The notes: a model not told the origin generated them from the letters alone. Shown: positions 1 through 10,897, numbered from the stretch's first letter. The stretch: DNA of 64,000 bases from Rugalucina vietnamica (GCA_964017185.1 OZ024876.1:16256226-16320225), one strand, 5' to 3'. Program-made: numbers and translations.

Positions 1-560
1 GAGTCACCATAGGATACAATGGGCAACAACTGTATATAGCATATACGTATTTAAGGCAATTTTGATGACGTCATCATCCTGTCCAGACGTCAAACCCAAA
101 TAGTTCATCCACTGTTTTTCATACATTATCCAATAACGTGCAAGTTGACATAGATCACCAAGAACAGATTGCAAGAGGTCCCGATCACAAACGTATTTAA
201 TGAATAATGCATATATGGCATATATACGTAATATACACAATTTTGATGACGTCACAATTCTGCCCAGACGTACAATCAAGATGATTATCCTGTTGATTAT
301 CATTAATGGTCTCCAAAGATACAATTTGGCATCGGTAATCATAAGGAGGTTGCAAGAGAGCCCGATCCTCATAAGATACAATGGAAAACACATATACGTA
401 GTAAATACGCAATATGCGCCATTTTGATGACGTCATCATTCCGTTCAGACGTAAAATCCAGATGGGTGACCAGCCTATTTTAATTAGTTTAACCCTCAAG
501 TACAATTTAGCAAAGGTCACCATAAATCGGCACCAAAGTCGAACGGGACCTATTTTTGGT
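1..560. repeat. 181-bp tandem repeat with CRE-like palindromes, about 3 copies
   Basis: The block ATTTTGATGACGTCA recurs at about 58, 240 and 421, a spacing of about 181 bp, each time followed by a CAGACGT-type motif and preceded by runs of ATATACGTA. Units are diverged, with insertions and substitutions. Two units carry the full palindrome TGACGTCA, which is the CREB/ATF consensus. The array appears to begin before the window. Minus-strand ORFs of 129 and 137 codons here follow the repeat and are not taken as genes. Confidence 0.8.
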
Positions 561-971
561 CCCGACCGCCCCTGACTAATTCTCAAATGCATTTCAATTA
601 ATTGATCCAAGGCAATACTTCTGGAGTGGTTCTAGACGGAATATTTCCATCGGTATTCCGTTAAACCTCTCCAGACCGACGGAAATGGGATATATTCAGC
701 CATTGGTCGAAAATGAAAATTCAGCAAAACTGCAAAACTGTGTTAATCTAACTTATTTTAGAACTTTTCTTGCATATATTACATAAATTATAAATGTTCT
801 AGTTGTTTAACTACGCAAAATCATTTTATTTTTCTATGGAAAATTTCAAAGATGTCTATAAATACATCAAGGGAGACTACTGTAGAATTAGCGACTAAAA
901 GTCAAAAATCGATTGTTTTTCTACATAATTTCAAATGTTTTAGGCAATTTTATATGTTTACCTGAAGATCT
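561..971. other. Intergenic, no gene seen
   Basis: AT-rich sequence with a small imperfect inverted repeat around 635-690 (GGAATATTTCCATCGG against its partner CGACGGAAATGGGATAT). No coding signal is visible. Confidence 0.5.
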
Positions 972-986
972 TTGGCGCTGGTACAA

Positions 987-1154
987 ATGCATAACAAAAA
1001 TAATACGATTGATGGCAAAATAACATTGCTGCAAGTCGCTTACGAAATCCGCAATTGGTTCGACATTGGTTTAAATGCAACCTATGCTAAGCTGTCTGGG
1101 AAGTTGAACAAGGTACCGAAGTGGAGAGGAGGGACAGTTAGCCAGCTGATCTAA
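987..1154 (+). CDS. Small unassigned ORF, doubtful
   Basis: An ATG at 987 opens about 55 codons with a protein-like composition (segments such as TLLQVAYEIRNWFDIG). The sequence is less AT-rich than its surroundings. It does not resemble a family I recognise. It could be an exon, a transposon fragment or chance. There is no clear splice context and no second copy in the window. Confidence 0.15.
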   Translation: MHNKNNTIDGKITLLQVAYEIRNWFDIGLNATYAKLSGKLNKVPKWRGGTVSQLI

Positions 1155-1255
1155 AATGGTTCTAATTGTTTTATGTTTTAGTATTGGATTTTTGTGTTGT
1201 TTGCAGCTTGTGTATGTTTTCATATTTTTAGTTAAGTTTGGTCAGATTAACTGCT
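1155..1255 (+). repeat. Family 3 dispersed repeat, fragment
   Basis: The stretch with TTGTTTTATGTTTTAG... and TGTATGTTTTCATATTTTTAG matches the middle of the family 3 repeat seen more completely at 6437-6740, 35490-35795 and 36515-36775. Confidence 0.55.
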
Positions 1256-1600
1256 ACTGTAATATGTAATCAGTGCCACCTGTTGTCATGCGGTGTGGAT
1301 TGGGCTCGTTAGCCTCGGAGGGCAACTCATCTAGGAGTTTCTCTACACAAAAATCTAGCTGGGCAGGGGAAACTCATTAGTCTTGGTTGACAGTCCTCCT
1401 AGGGGTTTACAGGTCATCAAACAAAACCTCAGAAAGGGTAGATGGAGCTATTCAGCTGTGGCCAGCAATTCATCTAGGAAACAAAATCTGTATGTCTGGA
1501 TAGGCCTAGTCCAGATATACAAAAAACTGTTTCATTAGACGGAGCGAAAGAAATCATCTCATTCAACGGTTCGGAAGCGATAAAGCAACATGTTGTGGAA
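1256..1600. other. No gene seen
   Basis: Moderate-GC sequence with short repeated phrases such as CATCTAGGA (twice, near 1328 and 1471). No open frame of interest and no recognised repeat. Confidence 0.4.
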
Positions 1601-1604
1601 GTAC

Positions 1605-1790
1605 GTGGTCAATTCGGACCTTTGCTAATTCGGACCTGATTCGGACCTCAGCTGTGGGATAATTCGGACCTTGGCTAATTTGGACCTCGACCATTGGCCA
1701 ATTCGGACCCCACAAAATTGAGGTCCGAATTAGCCAATGATTCTTTTGAAATAGGGTCCGAATCGGATTAAGGTCCGAATTAGCTAATGT
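1605..1790. repeat. Cluster of TTCGGACC boxes in both orientations
   Basis: Five exact copies and one variant of (A/G)ATTCGGACC lie in one orientation between about 1612 and 1710. They are followed by three GGTCCGAAT copies in the other orientation between 1722 and 1782. The whole forms an imperfect foldback. It may be the terminal part of an inverted-repeat element. Confidence 0.7.
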
Positions 1791-1794
1791 CAGA

Positions 1795-2164
1795 ATATGT
1801 TTAGGGTCAGCATTTACCACGTGAAACAGAAATAAGATGCAAATCAGCCAATGCTTGAATCGATTCAAGATGGAAGGATTGCCTGCTTCTTCAAATCAGT
1901 AAATAAAAATTGTGGAAAATGCAGAGCGTGACAATGCACTAAAGATGTTACGGTCATCCACTGCATCAAAACCCAACTCCAGACGTTTTGACCTGTGTCT
2001 TGTCTCTGGGCACATTTGGGTGAAGACGAGCGAGTAAGGTTGATGCTGCGCACCTCTTCCTCACTATAATACATTTTCATAGCGCACGTCATCTTATTTC
2101 TCAACACACTAGCACTAGCATACACAACAATGTCATTACACATGCACCCACATACCTTCAACTG
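1795..2164. other. No gene seen upstream of the RTE remnant
   Basis: Unique-looking sequence. A 98-codon minus-strand ORF spans it but has no domain that I recognise. Confidence 0.4.
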
Positions 2165-4090
2165 TCCTGTGGCGATGGGCTAGTGGCGGGGCAGCAGGTG
2201 AATATAATACTGGCAGCAGTCAGACCTGCACACAGGTGGCTTAGTGTTGTATGGTCGTTTTCCGTAAGGAGAAGCAGTAAGTGGGGTTCAGCAGTTGGCT
2301 GAGCGACTGTGTAGACCTATTTAGGACCACACTACTCACCCCCGTAGCATAGGAAAGGGGCTATAAAATGTGCCTTAAACAATTGCCTGCTTCAAACCCC
2401 TTGGCTGATTAACCGCGATCAGCGGGGATCCCTCTAAGCGGTCGAATTAAGAAAAATACAAAGATAACCCCTTTGTGGGTTGGTACATGGAATGAACGAA
2501 CATTGATTGACAGTGCTGGGTCAGACAGACCACAGCGTAGAACGGCCCTTGTAGGCAGAAAACTTAAGAGATATGGAATACAGATAGCTGTACTGAGACT
2601 TGGTTTGCAGGTGTTGGGGAGATCAAAAAAGTTGGTGCTGGATACACCTTTATCTGGAGTAGACGCAAAAGTGAAGAGAGGTGTGTAGCAGGCGTTTGCT
2701 TTGCTATTAAAACAGAGCTTGTTGGTAAGCTTTCAGGATTGCCAAAAGGCATCAGTGACCAACTAATGACATTAGGGCTTCTTGCACAAGGCACATCAAA
2801 ATGATACTAGCTCAGTATCTAAGAAAGCAGCCTACAGTCCACCAGTCCTTCAGTAAGACAGTCCAGACCAAACTAAGGGGCATGCAATATTCCTGGCTGA
2901 GGAAGAAAACAGAAGAAAGTAAGCCTTTTGCGGACAGAAAGAACATGAATAAATTCCATGATGCACTGAAAAACATTATCGTTTATTGTGTTCATGGCCC
3001 AAAGTGTTCTGGAGCCACCTCGTTGCTCAGTGCAAATGGAAAAACTCTTCTCACATATAAAGAGGCTATCGTGGAAAGGTGGGCAGAACATTTCAATAGT
3101 GTGCTAAAGCGACCGTCAAGCTTCAATGAGGATGCAATCGGCATACTTCCTCAGATAGAGTGCAATGTTCTGTTTGATGAATTTCCAGAAAAGCAGTTCA
3201 ACAACTGTCATCTGGCAAAGCTCCAGGTGTAGATGCAATTCCTGCAGAGGTTTATAGGCCGGGGTCTACCCATGGCAGAGAAATTGACAGAGTTGTATCA
3301 CTGTGTGGGGGGAAGGAGCCTATCCCACAAGAATTTAAGGATACAGCCATTATTCTTAGCGGAAACAAGCAGAGAGGAAATCCTCAAGTCTGTGACAACC
3401 ATAGAGGTATTTTCCTCCTATCCATTGCTGGGAAGATACTTGCAAATTTCTGTTGAATCGCCTGAATATGCATTTTGCATCCAAGAAAGTCAGTGTGGAT
3501 TCAGATAAGACAGATGGACAATAGACATGGTCTTCACAGCAAGACAGCTTCAGGAGAAATGCCAAGAACAGAATGTAGATCTATAATTTATATGACGTTT
3601 GTCGACCTCGCCAAAGCTTTTGTCACAGTTAGTCGTGATGGACTCTGGAAAGTCATGGCCAAGTTTGGCTGTCCAGATTCATAGCAATGGAGTGGTAAAT
3701 TCATGATGACATGAAAGCACGTGTGCAAAATGATGGAGGGTTCTCTGAACCTTTTGAGGTAACGAATGAGGAAATACAGGAGGGAAAGCGCTCTCAATAT
3801 GGCCAGAAGAAATGCTACAAAAACACCTTCAAAGCCTTTCTGAAGAATTTTGACATACCAATGCGGTCTTGGGAACAGACTGCGCGGGGGCGTTCAAGGT
3901 GGTGAGGTCTCATCAACAAAGGAGCAGCTCTCTATGAAAAAAAAAGAGAAGCTGAAAGAAAGCGCAGAGAACGCATGGGCCACCAGCTGATTCCATGACA
4001 TTGACTTGCTCTACTTGCAACCGACAGTTTAGAGCTAGAATTGGCCTAGTCAGCCATCACCAACACACACTAACCTATTCGAGAAATAAT
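2165..4090 (+). mobile_element. RTE-type non-LTR retrotransposon, internally deleted
   Basis: Non-LTR retrotransposons of this type encode an apurinic-like endonuclease followed by a reverse transcriptase and copy themselves by target-primed reverse transcription. A GC-richer 5' region (2165-2460) precedes a broken reading frame. In order it shows the endonuclease start (WNERTLIDSAGSDRPQRRTA), the linker ending in AERWAEHFNSVL-like residues, the start of the reverse transcriptase, and then a jump to the C-terminal tail with a CX2CX12HX2H finger near 4005-4070. The middle of the reverse transcriptase is absent, so this copy cannot be autonomous. Confidence 0.75.
2473..4075 (+). pseudogene. RTE endonuclease/reverse transcriptase polyprotein remnant
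   Basis: The reading frame is broken into pieces at about 2473-2688, 2801-3232, 3233-3508, 3475-3684 and 3711-3905, with frameshifts and stops between them. Piece 1 is the N-terminal endonuclease start. Piece 2 holds the RT-linker phrase around RWAEHFNSVLKRPSS. Piece 3, read across a shift, continues with IPAEVY. The later pieces reach an RT palm phrase ending in FSEPFEVTNE near 3770. The next residues (KRSQYGQKKCYKNTFKAF) belong to the far C-terminus of the same protein family, so the segment with the catalytic (F/Y)ADD box has been deleted at about 3770-3790. A tail rich in Arg/Glu and a C2H2 finger follow. Family placement is from general knowledge of RTE-like proteins; the breaks are visible directly. 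Confidence 0.7.
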
Positions 4091-4127
4091 GATGGTATTT
4101 CCCATTAGTGAGAGACAAACGACCGGT

Positions 4128-5345
4128 TAAGTTTGAGTAGCTGAGTTGTCGCATATTTGGGTAAAAAAGTTGCTCATTCGGCTTACGATGTGTTTTATTA
4201 GTATACGAGGGAAAATTCAAAATAACGTGAACTTTTGCTGTAACTTCTATACAGTATATTAAGTAGATAAATTTTAGAAATATGCATATTGCGATAAATC
4301 AGAACATTCGTATATCAAGATAAGATTAAACAATTACACATTTCATAAGTATCGCCAACACACCGCGCCATTTTGAAACCATGGTGACGCATAGGCGGCC
4401 CACGGCGGTCGTGGCCTGTGTCATACATGTCTTGATAAAACGTAAAATATGCAAAAGAATCGCACCAAACTTAATCAAGTAAAAGCTTGTTGTTTCAATA
4501 ATGCTGTGCATAAGATTTAGAAAATTTGAGGCATGCGTTTTTGAAATAATTATATCAATCGTGCGCTTCTCAGCCTGTATTTAACGTTAAAAACGTCGTC
4601 GCCAGACACAGATTAAATCTATGCGATTACTAAACTTGCCGCGATTTTTGAAAGCACCAACACAAAGACAGAAAATAACTAAATGTATACAAAATAAAAA
4701 CATTCAATAAATAAATATGTTGTGTAAAAGTATTCCCCTTGTGATTCTCACGATAAAATAGCATAACAAAGATGTACAAAGAAAAACAAAATACGCGCGT
4801 CACATGTGACGTAAATGCGTAATGGGCTGACTGCATGCAGACGGCTGATGATGAGGCGATTTTGAAGCAATTTAAAGTTAGAATTTATTTAGAGTTTTGG
4901 ATATTGAATAAAAGAGCACAATAAGTAAAATATATTTTATCTATGGTACATGTTAAATATATGGCCACCAGCGCTGAGAGGGTGTTTAATTCAAAATGAA
5001 TAAAAACGCCAACGACGTTACGAAATCAAAGCTGACGTGCGCCGGGTAGAGCATAGTAACCTTTTTGTTTTGACTGTAGATTTTTAACGGGTAGTTATTT
5101 TTGCCTGATATTTTGCCACGATATTCTAGACACATTCCATTTATGTTCATGTTATTTTATAAGCATCTGATTGAGCTGTATAGAAGCTACAGCAAAAGTC
5201 TACTTTATTTTGGATCATCCCCCGTAAGTATCTGATTCTTTATCTATTTTCCCACCTCGGTTTTTGGAATGGGAATTTATTTCTGATTGCGCCATTTCCT
5301 GATCATTGCCTATTTTTACCATAATTGTTTATGGCTATTGTCAAG
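4128..5345 (+). repeat. Family 3 repeat split by a 1.0-kb insertion
   Basis: Family 3 sequence runs from about 4128 to 4205 (TTGCTCATTCGGCTTACGAT) and resumes at 5227-5345 (AGTATCTGATT, then CCCACCTCGGTTTTTGGA). The two halves join at a duplicated TA, showing that the element at 4206-5224 inserted later. Confidence 0.7.
4206..5224. mobile_element. 1.0-kb TIR element, TA target duplication
   Basis: The terminal inverted repeats extend over about 45-50 bp: the left end carries GTGAACTTTTGCTGTAACTT and the right end the inverse of AGACTTTTGCTGTAGCTT. TA at 4204-4205 and 5225-5226 flanks it, and removing the insert plus one TA rebuilds the family 3 sequence GTATAAGT. TA duplication and size fit a non-autonomous Tc1/mariner-like element. 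No transposase frame is visible inside. Confidence 0.65.
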
Positions 5346-5923
5346 GCAGTAATTTCTCATTTAAACAGACTTCTTTGTAGAAAGCAGATGTACATGTATT
5401 TCTCTTTTTCGAAACACCATTTTTGTAAAAGATGAGCGGAGACAGGTTTGAAAAATTACTTGAAGCCACTATCAATTGTAATGAGAAACGTGAACAGACC
5501 AAGCTGTCTTAAGCAAGCGGTCAAAGGAAACAAAAAAATCGCTTGTTTGCGTAATACATGGTGTTTTCAAACACTAGGGTGAGCATCCTAACCATGTTAA
5601 CTAGAAATAAAAGTACTGTTCTGCGTACAAAATTTCAAATGCATGAAGAACTGCAGAAATGTTCAGCCTTAATGGCTCACTAGCTCTTTGTGTAATATTT
5701 TTCAATGGTAGAACAATGTGACGATGCACCAAAAGTAAAAAATATGATAAAATGACTTTGTGAGAAAACATTTTTTCCAGTAAGCATTAATTGAATTTGA
5801 AAATCTTCATCGTGTATTAAAGTTTTATTTGCTTTGACGGAAAAGTGAAAAAGATAGGGATGAACCCAACACAAAATAACAATTTTCATGTATAGATGCT
5901 TAAAGTTAAATAATGTATTATTT
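5346..5923. other. No gene seen
   Basis: AT-rich. A 26-codon ORF starting at about 5432 (MSGDRFEKLLEA...) reads like protein but has no support. A 69-codon minus-strand ORF at 5680-5889 has no recognisable features. Confidence 0.4.
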
Positions 5924-6152
5924 GAGCCTCGACGCGAGAAACCCGGTCTTCAGGGTTTTCAACCAGTTCTCACATAAACCGGCCTGTGCAGCCACAGAAG
6001 ATGGCTAGAAGCTTGAAATTTCGGATTTAAGAAGAAGAGAAATTCTACTGTACGTGTAGCGAAAACAAAGGCGCTGATCAGCTTCGCAGTTACCGTGAAA
6101 CTGATCTGCGCTTTGTTTTCGCATAGGCAAAATCTGGTTTTCTCACGACATG
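5924..6152 (-). mobile_element. Family 1 MITE (GAGCCGC ends, central hairpin)
   Basis: It begins with GAGCCTCGACGCGAGAAA and ends near TTTTCTCACGACATGA. It contains the family's central palindrome, in which AAAACAAAGGCGC and its inverse flank GCTGATCAGCTTCGC. It is about 230 bp, diverged, and opposite in orientation to the 22819 copy. Confidence 0.75.
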
Positions 6153-6436
6153 AATCATTTGTTACTACTGTAACTGCACTAAACCATCCATAGACCCAGA
6201 CAGTTAGTCTATGATTACATTTTGAGACAATTGACAATAAATTATGGCTTAAGGAAGGTGTGAAGACAATTTTGACACCTGGCTGAGTTTCAATATACAT
6301 TTCAAAACATTTGTCGTTAAATAACTGGTGAAATGAGTGGCTGCTTAAAGACAATATTGGGACAAAATCTAGTGGCCTCTAGCCACATTAGACAGGTGCT
6401 TGCTTAATGTTTCCATGTAAAACTATTTAAGCCCGC

Positions 6437-6740
6437 CAGTAATATTATATTACTGATCGTTCCAAGGCGATACTTCTGTTGTGGTTCTCATTGTTTTATG
6501 TCATGGTGTTGAGTATTTTGTGGTGTTTGTACCTTGTGTGCGTTTTCATATTTTTACTAAGGTTTGGGTAACGAAGTGGCCACCTTTTGGGAAATAGCTG
6601 CTCACTCGACTTACGATATGTTTTCTTAGTATAATTACCTAATTGTTAAATTAGTTTTTTCCCACCTCAGTTTTTGAAGTGGGATTTTCTTTCTGATTGC
6701 CTTTTTTCCTGATCATTGCCTACTTGTACCTTTTCGTTTA
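6437..6740 (+). repeat. Family 3 dispersed repeat
   Basis: It starts near TATTACTGATCGTTCCAAGG, passes through GTTTTATGTC and CTCGACTTACGATATG, and ends TGCCTACTTGTACCTTTT. The same order of blocks is found in at least eight places in the window. It has no ORF. It may be a SINE or the end of a larger non-autonomous element. Confidence 0.75.
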
Positions 6741-7113
6741 CATATAAATGCAGTTGGAGTCATTTAAATGCTTGCTTAAGGCAGGTCATTGTTTAATACA
6801 TGTGTTGCTTAAGACAGGTTGGACTGTACTGTCAAATGTGTAATATATGTGTAAAGCGTCAAATGTTGCAGATATTTTAGATTTTGTTGGGTTACAAATA
6901 GATCTTTATCGACAAATATAATTATGTTACAATGATTTTGGCGTTTGAAGAACTATACTATTTTCAAATGGAAAAATCGAAGTTACGAGTATCAGTTTAA
7001 AATTGTCTGCTTTTCTGCGAACAAAGATTAAGGCAGTCTGTCCCTTTCTTCTTACGATTTAAAATAAAGCTTGACATTGATCTTAAGACAATAGTACAAA
7101 ACGCATATACTCT
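6741..7113. other. No gene seen
   Basis: AT-rich. Short phrases GCTTGCTTAAGGCAGGT and GTTGCTTAAGACAGGTT repeat once near 6770 and 6804. Confidence 0.4.
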
Positions 7114-7799
7114 TCGCCAAAAGTTAAGCATATTTATTTGTGTAAAAGGAGGCAAAATATCTGGTTAGAACTAATCCCAGTGGACAAATATTTCGACCCA
7201 ATTGTTCCTATTCGATGTCATGGTTACGGTGGAAACAATCAGGACATTTACAGATTGAAAATCGGCAGTTAGTTAGATACTGGATGACAAAAGATAAGTC
7301 ACTAGTTTGAAAAAGTTATTTTCGACACTTTTTTTTTAAATCTTGTTTAAAATTACTCAGTTTCAGTATTTACAATCAAAATTAATTAAACTTTTTAGAC
7401 AATAGAAAGAATAATAATGTGGCATAACATTATTATCATGTCTTTTGAGATGTAGGCAGTAGGCATCTTTAAATACAAACTTGTTTTCAAAATGTAAAAC
7501 ATTAAAATTTTGCTATACTTTCTTAACATTTTTGTTTCTCCCAGAAATGTCAGTGTTTGATGCCAGGTTTCCATTTTTTGGTTTATATCAGATCGATCCA
7601 ACATACTCTCTCTTGACATGAGGTCAAGTTTGTTCTGACATAGCGTATAGCGTGCAAAATTCAGCATTAAGAAACACTGCTTATCATTAAAATAATGCAT
7701 TATTAACATAACTAAAATTTACAAAATCTGATAGGCCGAGACAAAAGGCTATTTTACGTTAGCACTATAAAACTGGAATATGCTAAACTTTTGGCGAGG
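7114..7799. mobile_element. 686-bp TIR element
   Basis: The left end TTCGCCAAAAGTTAAGCATA is matched in inverse at the right end (ATGCTAAACTTTTGGCGA). The interior is AT-rich. A 104-codon minus-strand ORF inside shows no transposase motif. Probably a non-autonomous DNA transposon. Confidence 0.55.
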
Positions 7800-8153
7800 T
7801 GTCTATATTATTATAATATACTTGTAACTATTGATTGACTAAAACATAGGGATAAAATAGGAGTAACAAGTCTGCAGATAACTTTTTTTAATACATCACA
7901 CTTTCTTTATCGAAGACAATTATTTTAAGTAACACATAATCAAAATCAAAATCTGAAATTGATGGCTGTCTAAAAAAGTTAAAATTTTACGACGTCAGTT
8001 TCAGTGACGTCATCTGAATCTGACGTTGCGTGGAAAGTTACACCCAAAAGGTCCTAACGTCGCATTTACTTTTCGAAATTCTGAATGTTGCCGAGTTCAG
8101 CACGAAACAATAGTGAGATGCTTAACATGATTATAGTATTACTGAAACTGCTA
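7800..8153. other. No gene seen
   Basis: AT-rich. Around 7990-8030 there are three GACGT-containing motifs in 40 bp, including GTGACGTCATC. No coding signal. Confidence 0.4.
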
Positions 8154-8486
8154 TAGCTCGGCAAATGGGTCACTGTAGGGGCGGCAACTTTAATATTCAT
8201 ATCAGGGCGTGGTCGGCTAGTCCATCTGTTCAAGTAGGGAGATAATAGAAAAGTCGAATTCAGTGAGCCTAGAGCGCTGTCACATATTTTACCGTTAAAG
8301 ATCAGCTACCTATTTTGTCCAATCCAGTAAACTAGACAAACTCGGATTTTCATTCTAACGGACAACATGTGAGTTGAGTCTTTTAACTGTATACCTTTAG
8401 CTTTTACCTCTAGAGGTCAAAAGTAGACCATACCCAATAACGTATTCATAAGGTAACGCCCATACAGTGACCAATTTGCCGAGCTA
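8154..8486. mobile_element. 333-bp MITE with TA duplication
   Basis: TIRs of about 30 bp begin TAGCTCGGCAAATGGGTCAC on the left, with the inverse of TAGCTCGGCAAATTGGTCAC on the right. TA flanks both sides (8152-8153 and 8487-8488). No ORF. Fits a Tc1/mariner-type MITE. Confidence 0.7.
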
Positions 8487-8798
8487 TACCATATGAAAAA
8501 ATGATTTTGATATTGCACTAGTGACAAAATTTATATCACTTTTGATTCAATACTGTCATGCTTGAAGACAGATAAACTAGGATAATATTTATAGCTATGT
8601 GATAAAACGGTTATCGCACTGAAATCGGTTAAGTTTATAGCTATATAATAAAAGAGTTGCGCATTGATACTGGTGTATATTTTCCCTCGCAAACTCGCTT
8701 CCTTCGATATCCCAACTCGGGACAATATTCGCCGTGATCACAAACTTAGAACTATATTTCCCGCGATCACAGCAAATAAAAATTAAAACTGAGATCCT
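8487..8798. other. No gene seen
   Basis: AT-rich linker between two MITEs. The short ORFs on both strands are not convincing. Confidence 0.4.
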
Positions 8799-9077
8799 CA
8801 TCAGGAAAACATGTCCGTGCAATGAATACCCCCTTAAACCCCAATTTTATATAGTAAAACTGGGGTTTGCAGGGATATACCTATTTTTCTTATTTTTGCT
8901 TCAAAACATAGATTGTGGGTACTCGTTAGAACCGCCTCGGCGAGGCGGTTCTAACGTGTACCCACAATCTATGTTTTGAGCAAAAATAAGAAAAATATCG
9001 AAATTTTTCTGATGAAATTTTCAATTTTTATAGGTTAAAAAAATCTCTATATAGTGCATGGACAAGTTTTCGTAATG
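8799..9077 (+). mobile_element. Family 2 MITE, left member of an inverted pair
   Basis: The ends CATCAGGAAAACATGTCCGT and, in inverse, CATTACGAAAACTTGTCCAT form about 24 bp of TIR. The centre is a near-perfect palindrome around TAGAACCGCCTCGGCGAGGC, flanked by ACATAGATTGTGGGTAC in both orientations. A smaller ACCCC...GGGGT hairpin lies only on the CATCAGG side, so the element is directional. Confidence 0.8.
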
Positions 9078-9205
9078 TTTAAGAGCAGTGAATATATTCA
9101 TGAGAAAGAGCTGGATCATACAGCGGGTTCGGCTACTCAAACCTCATCAGTGACCCTTTAGATTTGGCAACATGGAGCCAAAGGGAACTACTGTAAAGTT
9201 GATAC
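9078..9205. repeat. Spacer repeat also present inverted at 33354-33480
   Basis: The stretch with GGCTACTCAAACCTCATCAG and GACCCTTTAGATTTGGCAA recurs in inverted orientation at about 33354-33480, so it is a separate dispersed repeat. Confidence 0.6.
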
Positions 9206-9484
9206 CATTACGAAAACTTGCCCATCTAATAAACAGATATTTTCTGAGCTTTAAAAACTGAAAATTTTCAGCTGAAAAATTGTGATATTTTTCTTATTTT
9301 TGCTCAAAACATAGATTGTGGGTACACGTTAGAACCGCCTCGGCGAGGCGGTTCTAACGAGTACCCACAATCTATGTTTTGGAGCAAAAATAATAAAAAT
9401 AGGTATACCCCTGCATACCCCACTTTTACTATATAAAAGTGGGGTTCAAGGGGGTATACATCACATGGACATGTTTTCCTGATG
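9206..9484 (-). mobile_element. Family 2 MITE, right member of an inverted pair
   Basis: Mirror orientation of the 8799 copy: it starts CATTACGAAAACTTGCCCAT and ends ATGTTTTCCTGATG. It has the same central palindrome and the same directional hairpin, now on the right. Confidence 0.8.
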
Positions 9485-9995
9485 CATTCAAGAGGGTAGC
9501 AACACAAAGACTAGTTTGCATAATGTGATAATGTGTTTCCCACCCTTTTGTTATCAGCACGGAATAATGCATTTTGGACGGAGATAGGTAATCATGCCCA
9601 CGTGCAATGCCCACATGTAATGTGCCATTTTTTCTTTTTCAATGCAAAATCGACATTTTTTTCGCATTTCTAAATACAAAATTTGTTGAATAGACGATTT
9701 TGAAGATGTGATCATCAGATTATAACATAGACATTTTGGTCATCGCCCTTTATAATCATCAACCCTCGACCATTATCAGCACTCGAGAGCTTTTATCAGC
9801 CCTCGAACTAAAGCTCTCGGACTTGATAATGGAGTATCGGTTGATGCTGCGGGCGATTACCAAAATGCTCATGTGATAATCTCTTAATATCAGAGCAATA
9901 ACCCTATGATGTTTATTTCAGGCATAAACACGTTGCTGTTCTCCATGTACTATTTGATGAAATCAGAGGCATAAAACTTTGTATTTGTATTTTAG
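9485..9995. repeat. Non-coding upstream flank with an imperfect hairpin
   Basis: An imperfect inverted repeat spans about 9705-9890, with arms including GACATTTTGGTCATCGCC and GGCGATTACCAAAATGCTC. The loop is built from CCCTCGA/TCGAG motifs. The last bases before 9996 are a polypyrimidine-type acceptor TTTTAG. Confidence 0.55.
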
Positions 9996-10120
9996 GGAAC
10001 CGCCTGTTAACTATGAGGTTGATGTGGGCAGAGCAATGCAGGATTTGAGAGACTGTTCCTGTCTATCAGCAACAGAAAGTAAAGGAGACCTGAAGTTCTT
10101 TTATGCTTATGGAGAAACAG
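9996..10120 (+). CDS. Exon A of an unrecognised multi-exon gene
   Basis: The acceptor TTTTAG ends at 9995 and the donor GTAAAC starts at 10121. Between them the frame is open with 41 full codons (residues such as NYEVDVGRAMQDLRDCSCLS), entering with one base and leaving with one base of a split codon. GC content and codon use are protein-like compared with the AT-rich flanks. The exit phase matches the entry phase of the exons at 22569 and 25336. There is a cysteine pair (CSC) but no domain I can name. Exons upstream of this one were not found. Confidence 0.45.
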
Positions 10121-10367
10121 GTAAACCAATGATAGCTGTTGATGTCGAACAATCATTTTGTTGTATTTTTTTTTCAACTATGATGATTTCTTTTTTAAAG
10201 TTTTTAAAGGAGAACGCAAAATTCAACAACAGTACCATTTTAAACTGAAGAACTGATCAAAGCAAACATTATGGTGCAAATTTTGTTCAAATCGGTCCAG
10301 GAATGAGTGAGATATTGACATTTGAAATTTTGGAACGAAGTGACTTTTAACACATTGTCGGGCCCCC

Positions 10368-10602
10368 TAGCCGCATCGTGAGAAAACCAGATTTTTGCCT
10401 ATGCGAAAACAAAGGCGCAGATCAGCTTCGCGGTAACCGCGAAGCTGATCAGCGCCTTTGTTTTCGCTACACGGATAGTATATTTCCTCTTCTTCTTATA
10501 TCCGAAATTTCAAGCTTCTAGCCTGCTTCTGTGAGTGTACAGGTCAGTTTGTGTCAGACCTTGTCGGAAACCCCGAAGACCGGTTTTCTCGCGTCGCGGC
10601 TC
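10368..10602 (+). mobile_element. Family 1 MITE
   Basis: Almost identical over its length to the 22819 copy, including the central AAAACAAAGGCGCAGATCAG palindrome and the terminal CGCGTCGCGGCTC. The first base of the left end differs (T for G). No clean target duplication is visible here. Confidence 0.8.
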
Positions 10603-10897
10603 TAATCATGAATACGAAACATGTTCATGCAATATACAGAGACTCGTAAGAGATGTAAACTGTTAATTGCTATCAGTTGGAAATTTTGGAGCAAAAAAAA
10701 AAAAAGAAAAGAAAAAAAATACATACCGTGTTGACCCCAGTTTCACTTTACAAACTCTACGGTGTAAAAGGTGTATTTATTTTTCTGTACATGTTTTCCT
10801 GATGTTTTCAGATTGCCGGGCCCCCTAATTAGACCTCTATACGTCATCAACGACCTTGCCGCAAAGCTAGGATAGAGGCACAAGACGAATTTATCAT
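10603..10897. other. Intronic, no feature
   Basis: AT-rich sequence with an A-rich run near 10694-10722. Confidence 0.4.

Noticed and set aside
8734-9507. ORFs with the phrase NIDCGYSLEPPRRGGSNVYPQSMF
   Set aside because: They read through the family 2 palindrome; the same phrase appears on both strands and at 23857-24249.
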